From Cyprinodon diabolis (Eukaryota; Chordata; Actinopteri; Cyprinodontiformes; Cyprinodontidae): 64,000 nucleotides of DNA. The position numbers and the translations under genes were made by a program. Every line of letters starts with the position of its first letter. The stretch's first letter is position 1. The stretch is taken from contig JARPUW010000296.1 in assembly GCA_030533445.1 (NCBI GenBank), forward strand, positions 81,869 to 145,868, written 5' to 3'. The notes beneath the pieces are model-generated. The model saw only the letters and a program-made list of their open reading frames with translations. It was not told the DNA's origin and ran no database searches. Below are positions 25,101 to 37,155 of this stretch, piece by piece.

Positions 25101-25720
25101 GCTCAAGGTTCCAGAAGCACCAGCAGCTCAAGGTTCCAGAAGCTCAAGGCTCCAGATGCTCAAGGTTCCAGAAGCACCAGCAGCTCAAGGTTCCAGCAGC
25201 TCAAGGTTCCAGCAGCTGAAGGTTCCAGAAGCACCAGCAGCTCAAGGTTCCAGCAGCTCAAGGTTCCAGCAGCACCAGCAGCTCAAGGTTCCAGCAGCTC
25301 AGGGTTACAGCAGCTCAAGGCTCCAGAAGCTAGAGGTTCCAGAAGCTCAAGGTTCCAGCAGCTCAATGTTCCAGAAGCACCAGCAGCTCAAGGCTGCAGC
25401 AGCTCAAGGTTCCAGCAGCTCAAAGTTCCAGAAGCACCAGCAACTCAAGGCTCCAGCAGCTCAAGGTTCCAGAAGCTCAAGGCTCCAGATGCTCAAGGTT
25501 CCAGATGCACCAGCAGCTCAAGGTTCCAGAAGCTCAAGGTTCCAGCAGCTCAAGGCTCCAGATGCTCAAGGCTCCAGATGCTCAAAGTTCCAGCAGCTCA
25601 ATGTTCCAGCAGCTCAAGGTTCCAGCAGCTCAAGGTTCCAGCAGCTCAAGGTTCCAGAAGCACCAGCAGCTCAAGGTTCCAGCAGCTCAGGGTTACAGCA
25701 GCTCAAGGCTCCAGAAGCTA
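22150..25720 (+). repeat. 1.77/1.79-kb tandem duplication
   Basis: The rare GATGTTCAAGG followed by GATATACC occurs at 22342 and 24114 (1,772 bp). Later landmarks are 1,788 bp apart (23431/25219, 23717/25505, 23933/25721). The step of 16 is one extra unit in the second copy near 24240. Both copies share the rare CAAGTTTCC (about 22625 and 24413) and GATGCAACAG (23172, 24961). The junction lies at about 23,930-23,960. Confidence 0.87.
23541..23960 (+). repeat. 388-bp repeat, copy 3 (second unit cut by the 1.78-kb duplication junction)
   Basis: GCTAGAGG starts at 23541 and 23929, 388 bp apart, with CAGCAACTC in the first unit. The second unit switches within about 30 bp to the start of the tandem copy, which places the duplication junction here. 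Confidence 0.78.
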
Positions 25721-26104
25721 GAGGTTCCAGAAGCTCAAGGTTCCAGCAGCTCAATGTTCCAGAAGCACCAGCAGCTCAAGGCTGCAGCAGCTCAAGGTTC
25801 CAGCAGCTCAAAGTTCCAGAAGCACCAGCAGCTCAAGGCTCCAGCAGCTCAAGGTTCCAGAAGCTCAAGGCTCCAGATGCTCAAGGTTCCAGATGCACCA
25901 GCAGCTCAAGGTTCCAGAAGCTCAAGGTTCCAGCAGCTCAAGGCTCCAGATGCTCAAGGCTCCAGAAGCTCAAAGTTCCAGCAGCTCAATGTTCCAGCAG
26001 CTCAAGGTTCCAGCAGCTCAAGGTTCCAGCAGCTCAAGGTTCCAGAAGCACCAGCAGCTCAAGGCTCCAGCAGCTCAAGGTTCCAGAAGCTCAAGGCTCC
26101 AGAA
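25329..26104 (+). repeat. 388-bp dimer, copy 4
   Basis: GCTAGAGG starts at 25329 and 25717, and the GATGCACC landmarks at 25505 and 25893, are 388 bp apart. The first unit has CAGCAACTC. In the second, one GATGCTC unit reads GAAGCTC before CAAAGTTCC (about 25966). Confidence 0.82.
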
Positions 26105-29100
26105 CCACCAGCAGCTCAAGGTTCCAGCAGCTCAAGGTTCCAGAAGCACCAGCAGCTCAAGGTTCCAGCAGATCAAGGTTCCAGAAGCACCAGCAGCTCA
26201 AGGTTCCAGCAGCTCAAGGTTCCAGCAGCTCAAGGTTCCAGAAGCGCCAGCAGCTCAAGGCTCCAGCAGCCCAAGGTTCCAGAAGCTCAAGGCTCCAGAT
26301 TCTCAAGGTTCCAGAAGCACCAGCAGCTCAAGGTTCCAGCAGCTCAAAGTTCCAGCAGCTCAAGGTTCCAGAAAGACCAGCAGCTCAAGGTTCCAGTAGC
26401 TCAAGGCTCCACATGCTCAAGGTTCCAGAAGCACCAGCAGCTCAAGGTTCCAGCAGCTCAAGGTTCCAGAAGCTCAAGGCTCCAGATGCTCAAGGTTCCA
26501 GAAGCACCAGCAGCTCAAGGTTCCAGCAGCTCAAGGTTCCAGAAGCACCAGCAGCTCAAGGTTCCAGAAGCTCAAGGCTCCAGATGCTCAAGGTTCCAGA
26601 AGCACCAGCAGCTCAAGGTTCCAGCAGCTCAAGGCTCCAGCAGCTCAAGGTTCCAGATGCTCAAGGTTCCAGATGCACCAGCAGCTCAAGGTTCCAGAAG
26701 CTCAAGGGTCCAGCAGCTCAAGGCTCCAGATGCTCAAGGCTCCAGATGCTCAAAGTTCCAGCAGCTCAAGGTTCCAGCAGCTCAAGGTTCCAGCAGCTCA
26801 AGGTTCCAGAAGCACCAGCAGCTCAAGGCTCCAGCAGCTCAAGGTTCCAGAAGCTATAGGCTCCAGATGCTCAAGGTTCCAGAACCACCAGCAGCTCAAG
26901 GTTCCAGCAGCTCAAGGTTCCAGAAGCACCAGCAGCTCAAGGTTCCAGCAGCTCAAGGTTCCAGAAGCACCAGCAGCTCAAGGTTCCAGCAGCTCAAGGC
27001 TCTAGCAGCTCAAGGTTCCAGAAGCACCAGCAGCTCAAGGTTCCAGAAGCTCAAGGCTCCAGATGCTCAAGGTTCCTGAAGCACCAGCAGCTCAAGGTTC
27101 CAGCAGCTCAAGGTTCCAGAAGCACCAGCAGCTCAAGGTTCCAGCAGCTCAAGGTTCCAGAAGCACCAGCAGCTCAAGGTTCCAGCAGCTCAAGGTTCCA
27201 GAAGCGCCAGCAGCTCAAGGCTCCAGCCGCTCAAGGTTCCAGAAGCTCAAGGCTCCAGATGCTCAAGGTTCCAGAAGCACCAGCAGCTCAAGGTTCCAGC
27301 AGCTCAAGGTTCCAGCAGCTCAAGGTTCCAGAAGCACCAGCAGCTCAAGGTTCCAGCAGCTCAAGGTTCCAGAAGCACCAGCAGCTCAAGGTTCCAGAAG
27401 CTCAAGGCTCCAGATGCTCAAGGTTCCAGAAGCACCAGCAGCTCAAGGTTCCAGCAGCTCAAGGTTCCAGAAGCTCAAGGCTCCAGATGCTCAAGGTTCC
27501 AGAAGCACCAGCAGCTCAAGGTTCCAGCAGCTCAAGGTTCCAGCAGCTCAAGGTTCCAGAAGCACCAGCAGCTCAAGGTTCCAGCAGCTCAAGGTTCCAG
27601 CAGCACCAGCAGCTCAAGGTTCCAGCAGCTCAGGGTTCCAGAAGCACCAGCAGCTCAAGGCTGCAGCAGCTCAAGGTTCCAGAAGCACCAGCAGCTCAAG
27701 GTTCCAGAAGCTCAAGGCTCCAGATGCTCAAGGTTCCAGAAGCACCAGCAGCTCAAGGTTCCAGCAGCTCAAGGTTCCAGAAGCTCAAGGCTCCAGATGC
27801 TCAAGGTTCCAGAAGCACCAGCAGCTCAAGGTTCCAGCAGCTCAAGGTTCCAGCAGCTCAAGGTTCCAGAAGCACCAGCAGCTCAAGGTTCCAGAAGCTC
27901 AAGGCTCCAGATGCTCAAGGTTCCAGAAGCACCAGCAGCTCAAGGTTCCAGCAGCTCAAGGTTCCAGAAGCACCAGCAGCTCAAGGTTCCAGCAGCTCAA
28001 GGTTCCAGAAGCACCAGCAGCTCAAGGCTCCAGCAGCTCAAGGTTCCAGAAGCTCAAGGCTCCAGATGCTCAAGGTTCCAGATGCACCAGCAGCTCAAGG
28101 TTCCAGAAGCTCAAGGTTCCAGCAGCTCAAAGTTCCAGCAGCTCAAGGTTCCAGATGCTCAAGGTTCCAGAAGCACCAGCAGCTCAATGCTTCAGCAGCT
28201 CAAGGTTCCAGCAGCTCAAGGTTCCAGAAGCTCAAGGCTCCAGATGCTCAAGGTTCCAGAAGCACCAGCAGCTCAAGGTTCCAGCAGCTCAAGGTTCCAG
28301 CAGCTCAAGGTTCCAGAAGCACCAGCAGCTCAAGGTTCCAGCAGCTCAAGGTTCCAGAAGCACCAGCAGCTCAAGGTTCTAGAAGCTCAAGGCTCCAGAT
28401 GCTCAAGGTTCCAGAAGCACCAGCAGCTCAAGGTTCCAGCAGCTCAAGGTTCCAGAAGCTCAAGGCTCCAGATGCTCAAGGTTCCAGAAGCACCAGCAGC
28501 TCAAGGTTCCAGCAGCTCAAGGTTCCAGCAGCTCAAGGTTCCAGCAGCTCAAGGTTCCAGAAGCACCAGCAGCTCAAGGTTCCAGAAGCTCAAGGCTCCA
28601 GATGCTCAAGGTTCCAGATGCACCAGCAGCTCAAGGTTCCAGAAGCTCAAGGTTCCAGCAGCTCAAGGCTCCAGATGCTCAAGGCTCCAGATGCTCAAAG
28701 TTCCAGCAGCTCAATGTTCCAGCAGCTCAAGGTTCCAGCAGCTCAAGGTTCCAGAAGCACCAGCAGCTCAAGGCTCCAGCAGCTCAAGGTTCCAGAAGCT
28801 CAAGGCTCCAGATGCTCAAGGTTCCAGAACCACCAGCAGCTCAAGGTTCCAGCAGCTCAAGGTTCCAGAAGCACCAGCAGCTCAAGGTTCCAGCAGCTCA
28901 AGGTTCCAGAAGCACCAGCAGCTCAAGGTTCCAGCAGCTCAAGGTTCCAGCAGCTCAAGGTTCCAGAAGCACCAGCAGCTCAAGGTTCCAGCAGCTCAAG
29001 GTTCCAGAAGCACCATCAGCTCAAGGTTCCAGCAGCTCAAGGCTACAGCAGCTCAAGGTTCCAGCAGCTCAAGGTTCCAGCAGCTCAAGGTTCCAGAAGC

Positions 29101-30486
29101 ACCAGCAGCTCAAGGTTCCAGAAGCTCAATGCTCCAGATGCTCAAGGTTCCAGAAGCACCAGCAGCTCAAGGTTCCAGCAGCTCAAGGTTCCAGAAGCTC
29201 AAGGCTCCAGAAGCTCAAGGTTCCAGCAGCACCAGCAGCTCAAGGTTCCAGCAGCTCAAGGTTCCAGCAGCTCAAGGTTCCAGCAGCTCAAGGTTCCAGC
29301 AGCTCAAGGTTCCAGAAGCACCAGCAGCTCAAGGCTCCAGCAGCTCAAGGTTCCAGAAGCTCAAGGCTCCAGATGCTCAAGGTTCCAGATGCACCAGCAG
29401 CTCAAGGTTCCAGAAGCTCAAGGTTCCAGCAGCTCAAAGTTCCAGCAGCTCAAGGTTCCAGATGCTCAAGGTTCCAGAAGCACCAGCAGCTCAATGCTTC
29501 AGCAGCTCAAGGTTCCAGCAGCTCAAGGTTCCAGAAGCTCAAGGCTCCAGATGCTCAAGGTTCCAGAAGCACCAGCAGCTCAAGGTTCCAGCAGCTCAAG
29601 GTTCCAGCAGCTCAAGGTTCCAGAAGCACCAGCAGCTCAAGGTTCCAGCAGCTCAAGGTTCCAGAAGCACCAGCAGCTCAAGGTTCTAGAAGCTCAAGGC
29701 TCCAGATGCTCAAGGTTCCAGAAGCACCAGCAGCTCAAGGTTCCAGCAGCTCAAGGTTCCAGAAGCTCAAGGCTCCAGATGCTCAAGGTTCCAGAAGCAC
29801 CAGCAGCTCAAGGTTCCAGCAGCTCAAGGCTCCAGCAGCTCAAGGTTCCAGCAGCTCAAGGTTCCAGAAGCACCAGCAGCTCAAGGTTCCAGAAGCTCAA
29901 GGCTCCAGATGCTCAAGGTTCCAGAAGCACCAGCAGCTCAAGGTTCCAGCAGCTCAAGGTTCCAGAAGCACCAGCAGCTCAAGGTTCCAGCAGCTCAAGG
30001 TTCCAGCAGCTCAAAGTTCCAGAAGCACCAGCAGCTCAAGGCTCCAGCAGCTCAAGGTTCCAGAAGCTCAAGGCTCCAGATGCTCAAGGTTCCAGATGCA
30101 CCAGCAGCTCAAGGTTCCAGAAGCTCAAGGTTCCAGCAGCTCAAGGCTCCAGATGCTCAAGGCTCCAGATGCTCAAAGTTCCAGCAGCTCAATGTTCCAG
30201 CAGCTCAAGGTTCCAGCAGCTCAAGGTTCCAGAAGCACCAGCAGCTCAAGGCTCCAGCAGCTCAAGGTTCCAGAAGCTCAAGGCTCCAGATGCTCAAGGT
30301 TCCAGAACCACCAGCAGCTCAAGGTTCCAGCAGCTCAAGGTTCCAGAAGCACCAGCAGCTCAAGGTTCCAGCAGCTCAAGGTTCCAGAAGCACCAGCAGC
30401 TCAAGGTTCCAGCAGCTCAAGGTTCCAGCAGCTCAAGGTTCCAGAAGCACCAGCAGCTCAAGGTTCCAGCAGCTCAAGGTTCCAGA
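25723..30486 (+). repeat. Long duplicated block, middle member (offset 25,596)
   Basis: This is a copy of 127-4890. It includes cassette copy 5, the AATGCTTCAG sites (28187, 29493), the TCTAGA sites (28378, 29685) and two landmarks of the 1.5-kb repeat (28602, 30080; spacing 1,478, as in the left member). The sequence after about 29.9 kb also matches 8911-9500. Confidence 0.85.
26267..27082 (+). repeat. 816-bp diagnostic cassette, copy 5 (subfamily A)
   Basis: All A markers are present at an offset of 25,596 from copy 1. It is part of the long duplicated block 25723-30486. Its GCTATAGG supplies the TAG ending the second-longest open frame (2,380 codons from 19717). Confidence 0.9.
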
Positions 30487-31696
30487 AGCACCATCAGCTC
30501 AAGGTTCCAGCAGCTCAAGGCTCCAGCAGCTCAAGGTTCCAGCAGCTCAAGGTTCCAGCAGCTCAAGGTTCCAGAAGCACCAGCAGCTCAAGGTTCCAGA
30601 AGCTCAATGCTCCAGATGCTCAAGGTTCCAGAAGCACCAGCAGCTCAAGGTTCCAGCAGCTCAAGGTTCCAGAAGCTCAAGGCTCCAGAAGCTCAAGGTT
30701 CCAGCAGCACCAGCAGCTCAAGGTTCCAGCAGCTCAGGGTTACAGCATCTCAAGGCTCCAGAAGCTAGAGGTTCCAGAAGCTCAAGGTTCCAGCAGCTCA
30801 ATGTTCCAGAAGCACCAGCAGCTCAAGGCTGCAGCAGCTCAAGGTTCCAGCAGCTCAAAGTTCCAGAAGCACCAGCAACTCAAGGCTCCAGCAGCTCAAG
30901 GTTCCAGAAGCACCAGCAGCTCAAGGTTCCAGCAGCTCAAGGTTCCAGAAGCACCATCAGCTCAAGGTTCCAGCAGCTCAAGGCTACAGCAGCTCAAGGT
31001 TCCAGCAGCTCAAGGTTCCAGCAGCTCAAGGTTCCAGAAGCACCAGCAGCTCAAGGTTCCAGAAGCTCAATGCTCCAGATGCTCAAGGTTCCAGAAGCAC
31101 CAGCAGCTCAAGGTTCCAGCAGCTCAAGGTTCCAGAAGCTCAAGGCTCCAGAAGCTCAAGGTTCCAGCAGCACCAGCAGCTCAAGGTTCCAGCAGCTCAA
31201 GGTTCCAGCAGCTCAAGGTTCCAGCAGCTCAAGGTTCCAGAAGCACCAGCAGCTCAAGGCTCCAGCAGCTCAAGGTTCCAGAAGCTCAAGGCTCCAGATG
31301 CTCAAGGTTCCAGATGCACCAGCAGCTCAAGGTTCCAGAAGCTCAAGGTTCCAGCAGCTCAAAGTTCCAGCAGCTCAAGGTTCCAGATGCTCAAGGTTCC
31401 AGAAGCACCAGCAGCTCAATGCTTCAGCAGCTCAAGGTTCCAGCAGCTCAAGGTTCCAGAAGCTCAAGGCTCCAGATGCTCAAGGTTCCAGAAGCACCAG
31501 CAGCTCAAGGCTCCAGCAGCTCAAGGTTCCAGAAGCTCAAGGCTCCAGAACCACCAGCAGCTCAAGGTTCCAGCAGCTCAAGGTTCCAGAAGCACCAGCA
31601 GCTCAAGGTTCCAGCAGATCAAGGTTCCAGAAGCACCAGCAGCTCAAGGTTCCAGCAGCTCAAGGTTCCAGAAGCGCCAGCAGCTCAAGGCTCCAG

Positions 31697-32512
31697 CAGC
31701 CCAAGGTTCCAGAAGCTCAAGGCTCCAGATTCTCAAGGTTCCAGAAGCACCAGCAGCTCAAGGTTCCAGCAGCTCAAAGTTCCAGCAGCTCAAGGTTCCA
31801 GAAAGACCAGCAGCTCAAGGTTCCAGTAGCTCAAGGCTCCACATGCTCAAGGTTCCAGAAGCACCAGCAGCTCAAGGTTCCAGCAGCTCAAGGTTCCAGA
31901 AGCTCAAGGCTCCAGATGCTCAAGGTTCCAGAAGCACCAGCAGCTCAAGGTTCCAGCAGCTCAAGGTTCCAGAAGCACCAGCAGCTCAAGGTTCCAGAAG
32001 CTCAAGGCTCCAGATGCTCAAGGTTCCAGAAGCACCAGCAGCTCAAGGTTCCAGCAGCTCAAGGCTCCAGCAGCTCAAGGTTCCAGATGCTCAAGGTTCC
32101 AGATGCACCAGCAGCTCAAGGTTCCAGAAGCTCAAGGGTCCAGCAGCTCAAGGCTCCAGATGCTCAAGGCTCCAGATGCTCAAAGTTCCAGCAGCTCAAG
32201 GTTCCAGAAGCTCAAGGTTCCAGCAGCTCAAGGTTCCAGAAGCACCAGCAGCTCAAGGCTCCAGCAGCTCAAGGTTCCAGAAGCTATAGGCTCCAGATGC
32301 TCAAGGTTCCAGAACCACCAGCAGCTCAAGGTTCCAGCAGCTCAAGGTTCCAGAAGCACCAGCAGCTCAAGGTTCCAGCAGCTCAAGGTTCCAGAAGCAC
32401 CAGCAGCTCAAGGTTCCAGCAGCTCAAGGCTCTAGCAGCTCAAGGTTCCAGAAGCACCAGCAGCTCAAGGTTCCAGAAGCTCAAGGCTCCAGATGCTCAA
32501 GGTTCCTGAAGC
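31697..32512 (+). repeat. 816-bp diagnostic cassette, copy 6 (subfamily A)
   Basis: All A markers are present at an offset of 31,026 from copy 1. Near 32207 one unit reads CCAGAAGCTC where other copies read CCAGCAGCTC. The copy starting at 36340 shares this change, so these two are sister copies. Confidence 0.9.
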
Positions 32513-35225
32513 ACCAGCAGCTCAAGGTTCCAGCAGCTCAAGGTTCCAGAAGCACCAGCAGCTCAAGGTTCCAGCAGCTCAAGGTTCCAGAAGCACCAGC
32601 AGCTCAAGGTTCCAGCAGCTCAAGGTTCCAGAAGCGCCAGCAGCTCAAGGCTCCAGCCGCTCAAGGTTCCAGAAGCTCAAGGCTCCAGATGCTCAAGGTT
32701 CCAGAAGCACCAGCAGCTCAAGGTTCCAGCAGCTCAAGGTTCCAGCAGCTCAAGGTTCCAGAAGCACCAGCAGCTCAAGGTTCCAGCAGCTCAAGGTTCC
32801 AGAAGCACCAGCAGCTCAAGGTTCCAGAAGCTCAAGGCTCCAGATGCTCAAGGTTCCAGAAGCACCAGCAGCTCAAGGTTCCAGCAGCTCAAGGTTCCAG
32901 AAGCTCAAGGCTCCAGATGCTCAAGGTTCCAGAAGCACCAGCAGCTCAAGGTTCCAGCAGCTCAAGGTTCCAGCAGCTCAAGGTTCCAGCAGCTCAAGGT
33001 TCCAGAAGCACCAGCAGCTCAAGGTTCCAGAAGCTCAAGGCTCCAGATGCTCAAGGTTCCAGAAGCACCAGCAGCTCAAGGTTCCAGCAGCTCAAGGTTC
33101 CAGAAGCACCAGCAGCTCAAGGTTCCAGCAGCTCAAGGTTCCAGCAGCACCAGCAGCTCAAGGTTCCAGCAGCTCAGGGTTCCAGAAGCACCAGCAGCTC
33201 AAGGCTGCAGCAGCTCAAGGTTCCAGCAGCTCAAGGTTCCAGAAGCACCAGCAGCTCAAGGTTCCAGAAGCTCAAGGCTCCAGATGCTCAAGGTTCCAGA
33301 AGCACCAGCAGCTCAAGGTTCCAGCAGCTCAAGGTTCCAGAAGCTCAAGGCTCCAGATGCTCAAGGTTCCAGAAGCACCAGCAGCTCAAGGTTCCAGCAG
33401 CTCAAGGTTCCAGCAGCTCAAGGTTCCAGAAGCACCAGCAGCTCAAGGTTCCAGAAGCTCAAGGCTCCAGATGCTCAAGGTTCCAGAAGCACCAGCAGCT
33501 CAAGGTTCCAGCAGCTCAAGGTTCCAGAAGCACCAGCAGCTCAAGGTTCCAGCAGCTCAAGGTTCCAGAAGCACCAGCAGCTTAAGGCTCCAGCAGCTCA
33601 AGGTTCCAGAAGCTCAAGGCTCCAGATGCTCAAGGTTCCAGATGCACCAGCAGCTCAAGGTTCCAGAAGCTCAAGGTTCCAGCAGCTCAAAGTTCCAGCA
33701 GCTCAAGGTTCCAGATGCTCAAGGTTCCAGAAGCACCAGCAGCTCAATGCTTCAGCAGCTCAAGGTTCCAGCAGCTCAAGGTTCCAGAAGCTCAAGGCTC
33801 CAGATGCTCAAGGTTCCAGAAGCACCAGCAGCTCAAGGTTCCAGCAGCTCAAGGTTCCAGCAGCTCAAGGTTCCAGAAGCACCAGCAGCTCAAGGTTCCA
33901 GCAGCTCAAGGTTCCAGAAGCACCAGCAGCTCAAGGTTCTAGAAGCTCAAGGCTCCAGATGCTCAAGGTTCCAGAAGCACCAGCAGCTCAAGGTTCCAGC
34001 AGCTCAAGGTTCCAGAAGCTCAAGGCTCCAGATGCTCAAGGTTCCAGAAGCACCAGCAGCTCAAGGTTCCAGCAGCTCAAGGTTCCAGCAGCTCAAGGTT
34101 CCAGCAGCTCAAGGTTCCAGAAGCACCAGCAGCTCAAGGTTCCAGAAGCTCAAGGCTCCAGATGCCCAAGGTTCCAGAAGCACCAGCAGCTCAAGGTTCC
34201 AGCAGCTCAAGGTTCCAGAAGCACCAGCAGCTCAAGGTTCCAGCAGCTCAAGGTTCCAGCAGCTCAAAGTTCCAGAAGCACCAGCAGCTCAAGGCTCCAG
34301 CAGCTCAAGGTTCCAGAAGCTCAAGGCTCCAGATGCTCAAGGTTCCAGATGCACCAGCAGCTCAAGGTTCCAGAAGCTCAAGGTTCCAGCAGCTCAAGGC
34401 TCCAGATGCTCAAGGCTCCAGATGCTCAAAGTTCCAGCAGCTCAATGTTCCAGCAGCTCAAGGTTCCAGCAGCTCAAGGTTCCAGAAGCACCAGCAGCTC
34501 AAGGCTCCAGCAGCTCAAGGTTCCAGAAGCTCAAGGCTCCAGATGCTCAAGGTTCCAGAACCACCAGCAGCTCAAGGTTCCAGCAGCTCAAGGTTCCAGA
34601 AGCACCAGCAGCTCAAGGTTCCAGCAGCTCAAGGTTCCAGAAGCACCAGCAGCTCAAGGTTCCAGCAGCTCAAGGTTCCAGCAGCTCAAGGTTCCAGAAG
34701 CACCAGCAGCTCAAGGTTCCAGCAGCTCAAGGTTCCAGAAGCACCATCAGCTCAAGGTTCCAGCAGCTCAAGGCTCCAGCAGCTCAAGGTTCCAGCAGCT
34801 CAAGGTTCCAGCAGCTCAAGGTTCCAGAAGCACCAGCAGCTCAAGGTTCCAGAAGCTCAATGCTCCAGATGCTCAAGGTTCCAGAAGCACCAGCAGCTCA
34901 AGGTTCCAGCAGCTCAAGGTTCCAGAAGCTCAAGGCTCCAGAAGCTCAAGGTTCCAGCAGCACCAGCAGCTCAAGGTTCCAGCAGCTCAAGGTTCCAGCA
35001 GCTCAAGGTTCCAGCAGCTCAAGGTTCCAGAAGCACCAGCAGCTCAAGGCTCCAGCAGCTCAAGGTTCCAGAAGCTCAAGGCTCCAGATGCTCAAGGTTC
35101 CAGATGCACCAGCAGCTCAAGGTTCCAGAAGCTCAAGGTTCCAGCAGCTCAAAGTTCCAGCAGCTCAAGGTTCCAGATGCTCAAGGTTCCAGAAGCACCA
35201 GCAGCTCAATGCTTCAGCAGCTCAA
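32493..35225 (+). repeat. Adjacent duplicated block, first member (offset 4,643/4,627)
   Basis: The sequence matches 37136-39852. The offset is 4,643 up to about 33.7 kb and 4,627 afterwards. The 16-bp step is one CCAGATGCTCAAGGTT unit present at about 33711 and missing in the second member near 38355. Both members share the CCAGATGCCC variant (34160, 38787). Confidence 0.85.
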
Positions 35226-36339
35226 GGTTCCAGAAGCACCAGCAGCTCAAGGTTCCAGAAGCTCAAGGCTCCAGATGCTCAAGGTTCCAGATGCACCAGC
35301 AGCTCAAGGTTCCAGAAGCTCAAGGTTCCAGCAGCTCAAGGCTCCAGATGCTCAAGGCTCCAGATGCTCAAAGTTCCAGCAGCTCAATGTTCCAGCAGCT
35401 CAAGGTTCCAGCAGCTCAAGGTTCCAGAAGCACCAGCAGCTCAAGGCTCCAGCAGCTCAAGGTTCCAGAAGCTCAAGGCTCCAGATGCTCAAGGTTCCAG
35501 AACCACCAGCAGCTCAAGGTTCCAGCAGCTCAAGGTTCCAGAAGCACCAGCAGCTCAAGGTTCCAGCAGCTCAAGGTTCCAGAAGCACCAGCAGCTCAAG
35601 GTTCCAGCAGCTCAAGGTTCCAGCAGCTCAAGGTTCCAGAAGCACCAGCAGCTCAAGGTTCCAGCAGCTCAAGGTTCCAGAAGCACCATCAGCTCAAGGT
35701 TCCAGCAGCTCAAGGCTCCAGCAGCTCAAGGTTCCAGCAGCTCAAGGTTCCAGCAGCTCAAGGTTCCAGAAGCACCAGCAGCTCAAGGTTCCAGAAGCTC
35801 AATGCTCCAGATGCTCAAGGTTCCAGAAGCACCAGCAGCTCAAGGTTCCAGCAGCTCAAGGTTCCAGAAGCTCAAGGCTCCAGAAGCTCAAGGTTCCAGC
35901 AGCACCAGCAGCTCAAGGTTCCAGCAGCTCAGGGTTACAGCAGCTCAAGGCTCCAGAAGCTAGAGGTTCCAGAAGCTCAAGGTTCCAGCAGCTCAATGTT
36001 CCAGAAGCACCAGCAGCTCAAGGCTGCAGCAGCTCAAGGTTCCAGCAGCTCAAAGTTCCAGAAGCACCAGCAACTCAAGGCTCCAGCAGCTCAAGGTTCC
36101 AGAAGCTCAAGGCTCCAGATGCTCAAGGTTCCAGAAGCACCAGCAGCTCAAGGCTCCAGCAGCTCAAGGTTCCAGAAGCTCAAGGCTCCAGAACCACCAG
36201 CAGCTCAAGGTTCCAGCAGCTCAAGGTTCCAGAAGCACCAGCAGCTCAAGGTTCCAGCAGATCAAGGTTCCAGAAGCACCAGCAGCTCAAGGTTCCAGCA
36301 GCTCAAGGTTCCAGAAGCGCCAGCAGCTCAAGGCTCCAG

Positions 36340-37155
36340 CAGCCCAAGGTTCCAGAAGCTCAAGGCTCCAGATTCTCAAGGTTCCAGAAGCACCAGCAGC
36401 TCAAGGTTCCAGCAGCTCAAAGTTCCAGCAGCTCAAGGTTCCAGAAAGACCAGCAGCTCAAGGTTCCAGTAGCTCAAGGCTCCACATGCTCAAGGTTCCA
36501 GAAGCACCAGCAGCTCAAGGTTCCAGCAGCTCAAGGTTCCAGAAGCTCAAGGCTCCAGATGCTCAAGGTTCCAGAAGCACCAGCAGCTCAAGGTTCCAGC
36601 AGCTCAAGGTTCCAGAAGCACCAGCAGCTCAAGGTTCCAGAAGCTCAAGGCTCCAGATGCTCAAGGTTCCAGAAGCACCAGCAGCTCAAGGTTCCAGCAG
36701 CTCAAGGCTCCAGCAGCTCAAGGTTCCAGATGCTCAAGGTTCCAGATGCACCAGCAGCTCAAGGTTCCAGAAGCTCAAGGGTCCAGCAGCTCAAGGCTCC
36801 AGATGCTCAAGGCTCCAGATGCTCAAAGTTCCAGCAGCTCAAGGTTCCAGAAGCTCAAGGTTCCAGCAGCTCAAGGTTCCAGAAGCACCAGCAGCTCAAG
36901 GCTCCAGCAGCTCAAGGTTCCAGAAGCTATAGGCTCCAGATGCTCAAGGTTCCAGAACCACCAGCAGCTCAAGGTTCCAGCAGCTCAAGGTTCCAGAAGC
37001 ACCAGCAGCTCAAGGTTCCAGCAGCTCAAGGTTCCAGAAGCACCAGCAGCTCAAGGTTCCAGCAGCTCAAGGCTCTAGCAGCTCAAGGTTCCAGAAGCAC
37101 CAGCAGCTCAAGGTTCCAGAAGCTCAAGGCTCCAGATGCTCAAGGTTCCTGAAGC
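36340..37155 (+). repeat. 816-bp diagnostic cassette, copy 7 (subfamily A)
   Basis: All A markers are present at an offset of 35,669 from copy 1. It shares the CCAGAAGCTC change (near 36850) with the preceding cassette, 4,643 bp upstream. Downstream sequence to about 39.8 kb repeats the sequence after 32493. Confidence 0.9.

Larger units (their letters stand above)
19717..26859 (+). other. Second-longest open frame, 2,380 codons; judged a repeat artefact
   Basis: It opens inside cassette copy 4 and closes at the GCTATAGG TAG of cassette copy 5. It passes through the 1.78-kb tandem duplication. The translation is the same Ser/Ala/Gln/Pro/Lys-rich 16-residue repeat, with no hydrophobic segment and no non-repeat residues. 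There is no promoter, splice context or unique flank to support a gene. Confidence 0.8.
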
